Shown here piece by piece: positions 55,772 through 56,573 of a stretch of 56,573 nt of DNA. Under the pieces are notes generated by a model, which saw nothing but the letters and a program-made list of their open reading frames with translations, was not told where the DNA came from and did no database searches. Each line of letters starts with the position of its first letter. Within the stretch, counting starts at the first letter, position 1. The position numbers and the translations under genes are program-made. Source of the stretch: Nemertoderma westbladi (lineage: Eukaryota > Xenacoelomorpha > Nemertodermatida > Nemertodermatidae); assembly GCA_032718475.1 (NCBI GenBank), contig JAUCBJ010002845.1:1-56573 (forward strand). The letters are read 5' to 3'.

Positions 55772-55925
55772 GTATATGATGGTCCTGATAGCACAGACAC
55801 CCAACTGGCCGTCTGGGAAGGCAGTGGGATTTCAGCTCAAATTACATCGAGTTCCAATGATATTACGCTCATATTTCAAACTGATTCGAACGTTGTTAAT
55901 ACAGGATACTCTATCGACTATACAG
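55772..55925 (+). CDS. exon 7: second half of CUB domain
   Basis: Joins exon 6 in phase 0 to give NDQLI followed by VYDGPDSTDTQLAVW, the hallmark CUB transition (D-x-L-x-VYDG). It continues ITSSSNDITLIFQTDSN and ends GYSIDYT, the usual CUB close, at residue 399. The second CUB disulfide pair is absent, as in some members. Donor GTAAGT at 55926 leaves one base over, so at least one more exon lies beyond the window. Confidence 0.88.
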
Positions 55926-56573
55926 GTAAGTCAATATCAAACTTTCTATAAACTATTAGAATATACATCATACATACAATATATCATACAATATACATCA
56001 TACATAGGGCCTATACACGTTAAATGTATAGGACACCAATAAGTCATAAACTACCGTTACAAGGCATCCAATGATAGGTCCAGAACAGATGATCTTAATT
56101 AGTAGCACCTTGTAATGTACCAATATAAAGGGCAGTGATTTTTTTATGTCCGCTTTTTTTAAGTTTTCTGTCAGTTTTATTTTACGAATTGTGCATAATG
56201 GCTTTTGTTGTCCGTTTAATTACTTTTTATGTAAGTATTTCTTCAAACTGTCAGACTGTTGATTTCTGGACTGTCAGATAGTTGATTTATTCACTATGCC
56301 TGTGCCAAAACATTCAACATTTGTTGATTTCTGGACTGTCAGACAGTTTAATTTACAATACTTGTGGCAAAACATTCGAAATTCCATGATTACATTTTAC
56401 ATTTAAGTGGCTCAAATGAGACATTGTCTTAAATGGGCCACTTCCTTTTAAATGGCCCTTACAAACATTGTTTACTGAGGGCCATTTTACATTTAAGTGG
56501 CTCAAATGAGACATTGTCTTGAATGGGCCACTTCCTTTTAAATGGCCCTTACAAACATTGTTTACTGAGGGCC
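55926..56573. other. start of intron 7
   Basis: AT-rich; contains imperfect duplications of GATTTCTGGACTGTCAGA (about 56262 and 56328). No gene. Confidence 0.6.
56391..56573. repeat. 90-bp tandem repeat at right edge
   Basis: Two copies starting ATTTTACATTTAAGTGGCTC, nearly identical (one A/G difference seen), running to the window end; more copies may follow. GGGCCA and TGGCCC words give it internal inverted repeats. Confidence 0.9.

Overview
The window is animal nuclear DNA. Coding sequence is broken into short exons with GT-AG introns, there is a long satellite, and most of the length is transposable elements. Ty3/gypsy and BEL/Pao LTR elements, LINE fragments, frequent ACCGGTA and TAGGCCTA palindromes and long G or C runs, together with a secreted crystallin/CUB-type gene, point to a marine invertebrate. 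A deuterostome such as an echinoderm, hemichordate or cephalochordate is my guess, but the sequence alone does not fix the phylum.

One host gene runs left to right across almost the whole window. I assembled seven exons (6923-7167, 7570-7727, 19410-19560, 24824-24945, 25136-25330, 25703-25875, 55772-55925) whose splice sites and phases agree at every junction. They encode the first 399 residues of a secreted protein: signal peptide, four Greek-key motifs (two beta/gamma-crystallin domains), a fibronectin type II-like module and a CUB domain. The gene continues past the right edge. It begins about 560 bp downstream of a 6.36-kb satellite made of 28-bp units with a roughly 2.07-kb higher-order period.

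Intron 2 (11.7 kb) holds a 10.7-kb element. Its ends are inverted copies of a GGAGCCCCTAAAGGGACAT terminus followed by arrays of a 21-bp palindromic unit. Inside are a BEL/Pao deletion derivative (BEL-1), a Ty3/gypsy element on the minus strand (Gypsy-1, TSD GATG), and a decayed integrase-core gene that Gypsy-1 cut in two. Intron 3 has a G-rich minisatellite that copies the exon 3 splice donor, two LINE fragments and a C-rich minisatellite.

Intron 6 (29.9 kb) splits the CUB domain. It contains a 2-kb insertion with a 1.2-kb foldback, then a Russian-doll nest: Gypsy-2 (28.80-53.32 kb) is interrupted by BEL-2 (31931-53233, TSD TATTA), which is interrupted by BEL-3 (38495-50960, TSD AGGAG). The intron ends with a palindromic repeat array. 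None of the five LTR elements keeps an intact pol. BEL-3 lacks reverse transcriptase and integrase but carries a 3-kb 3' region with an unrecognised decayed reading frame.

The host gene is the only part likely to make a functional protein. Everything else is repeat sequence, mostly within its introns.
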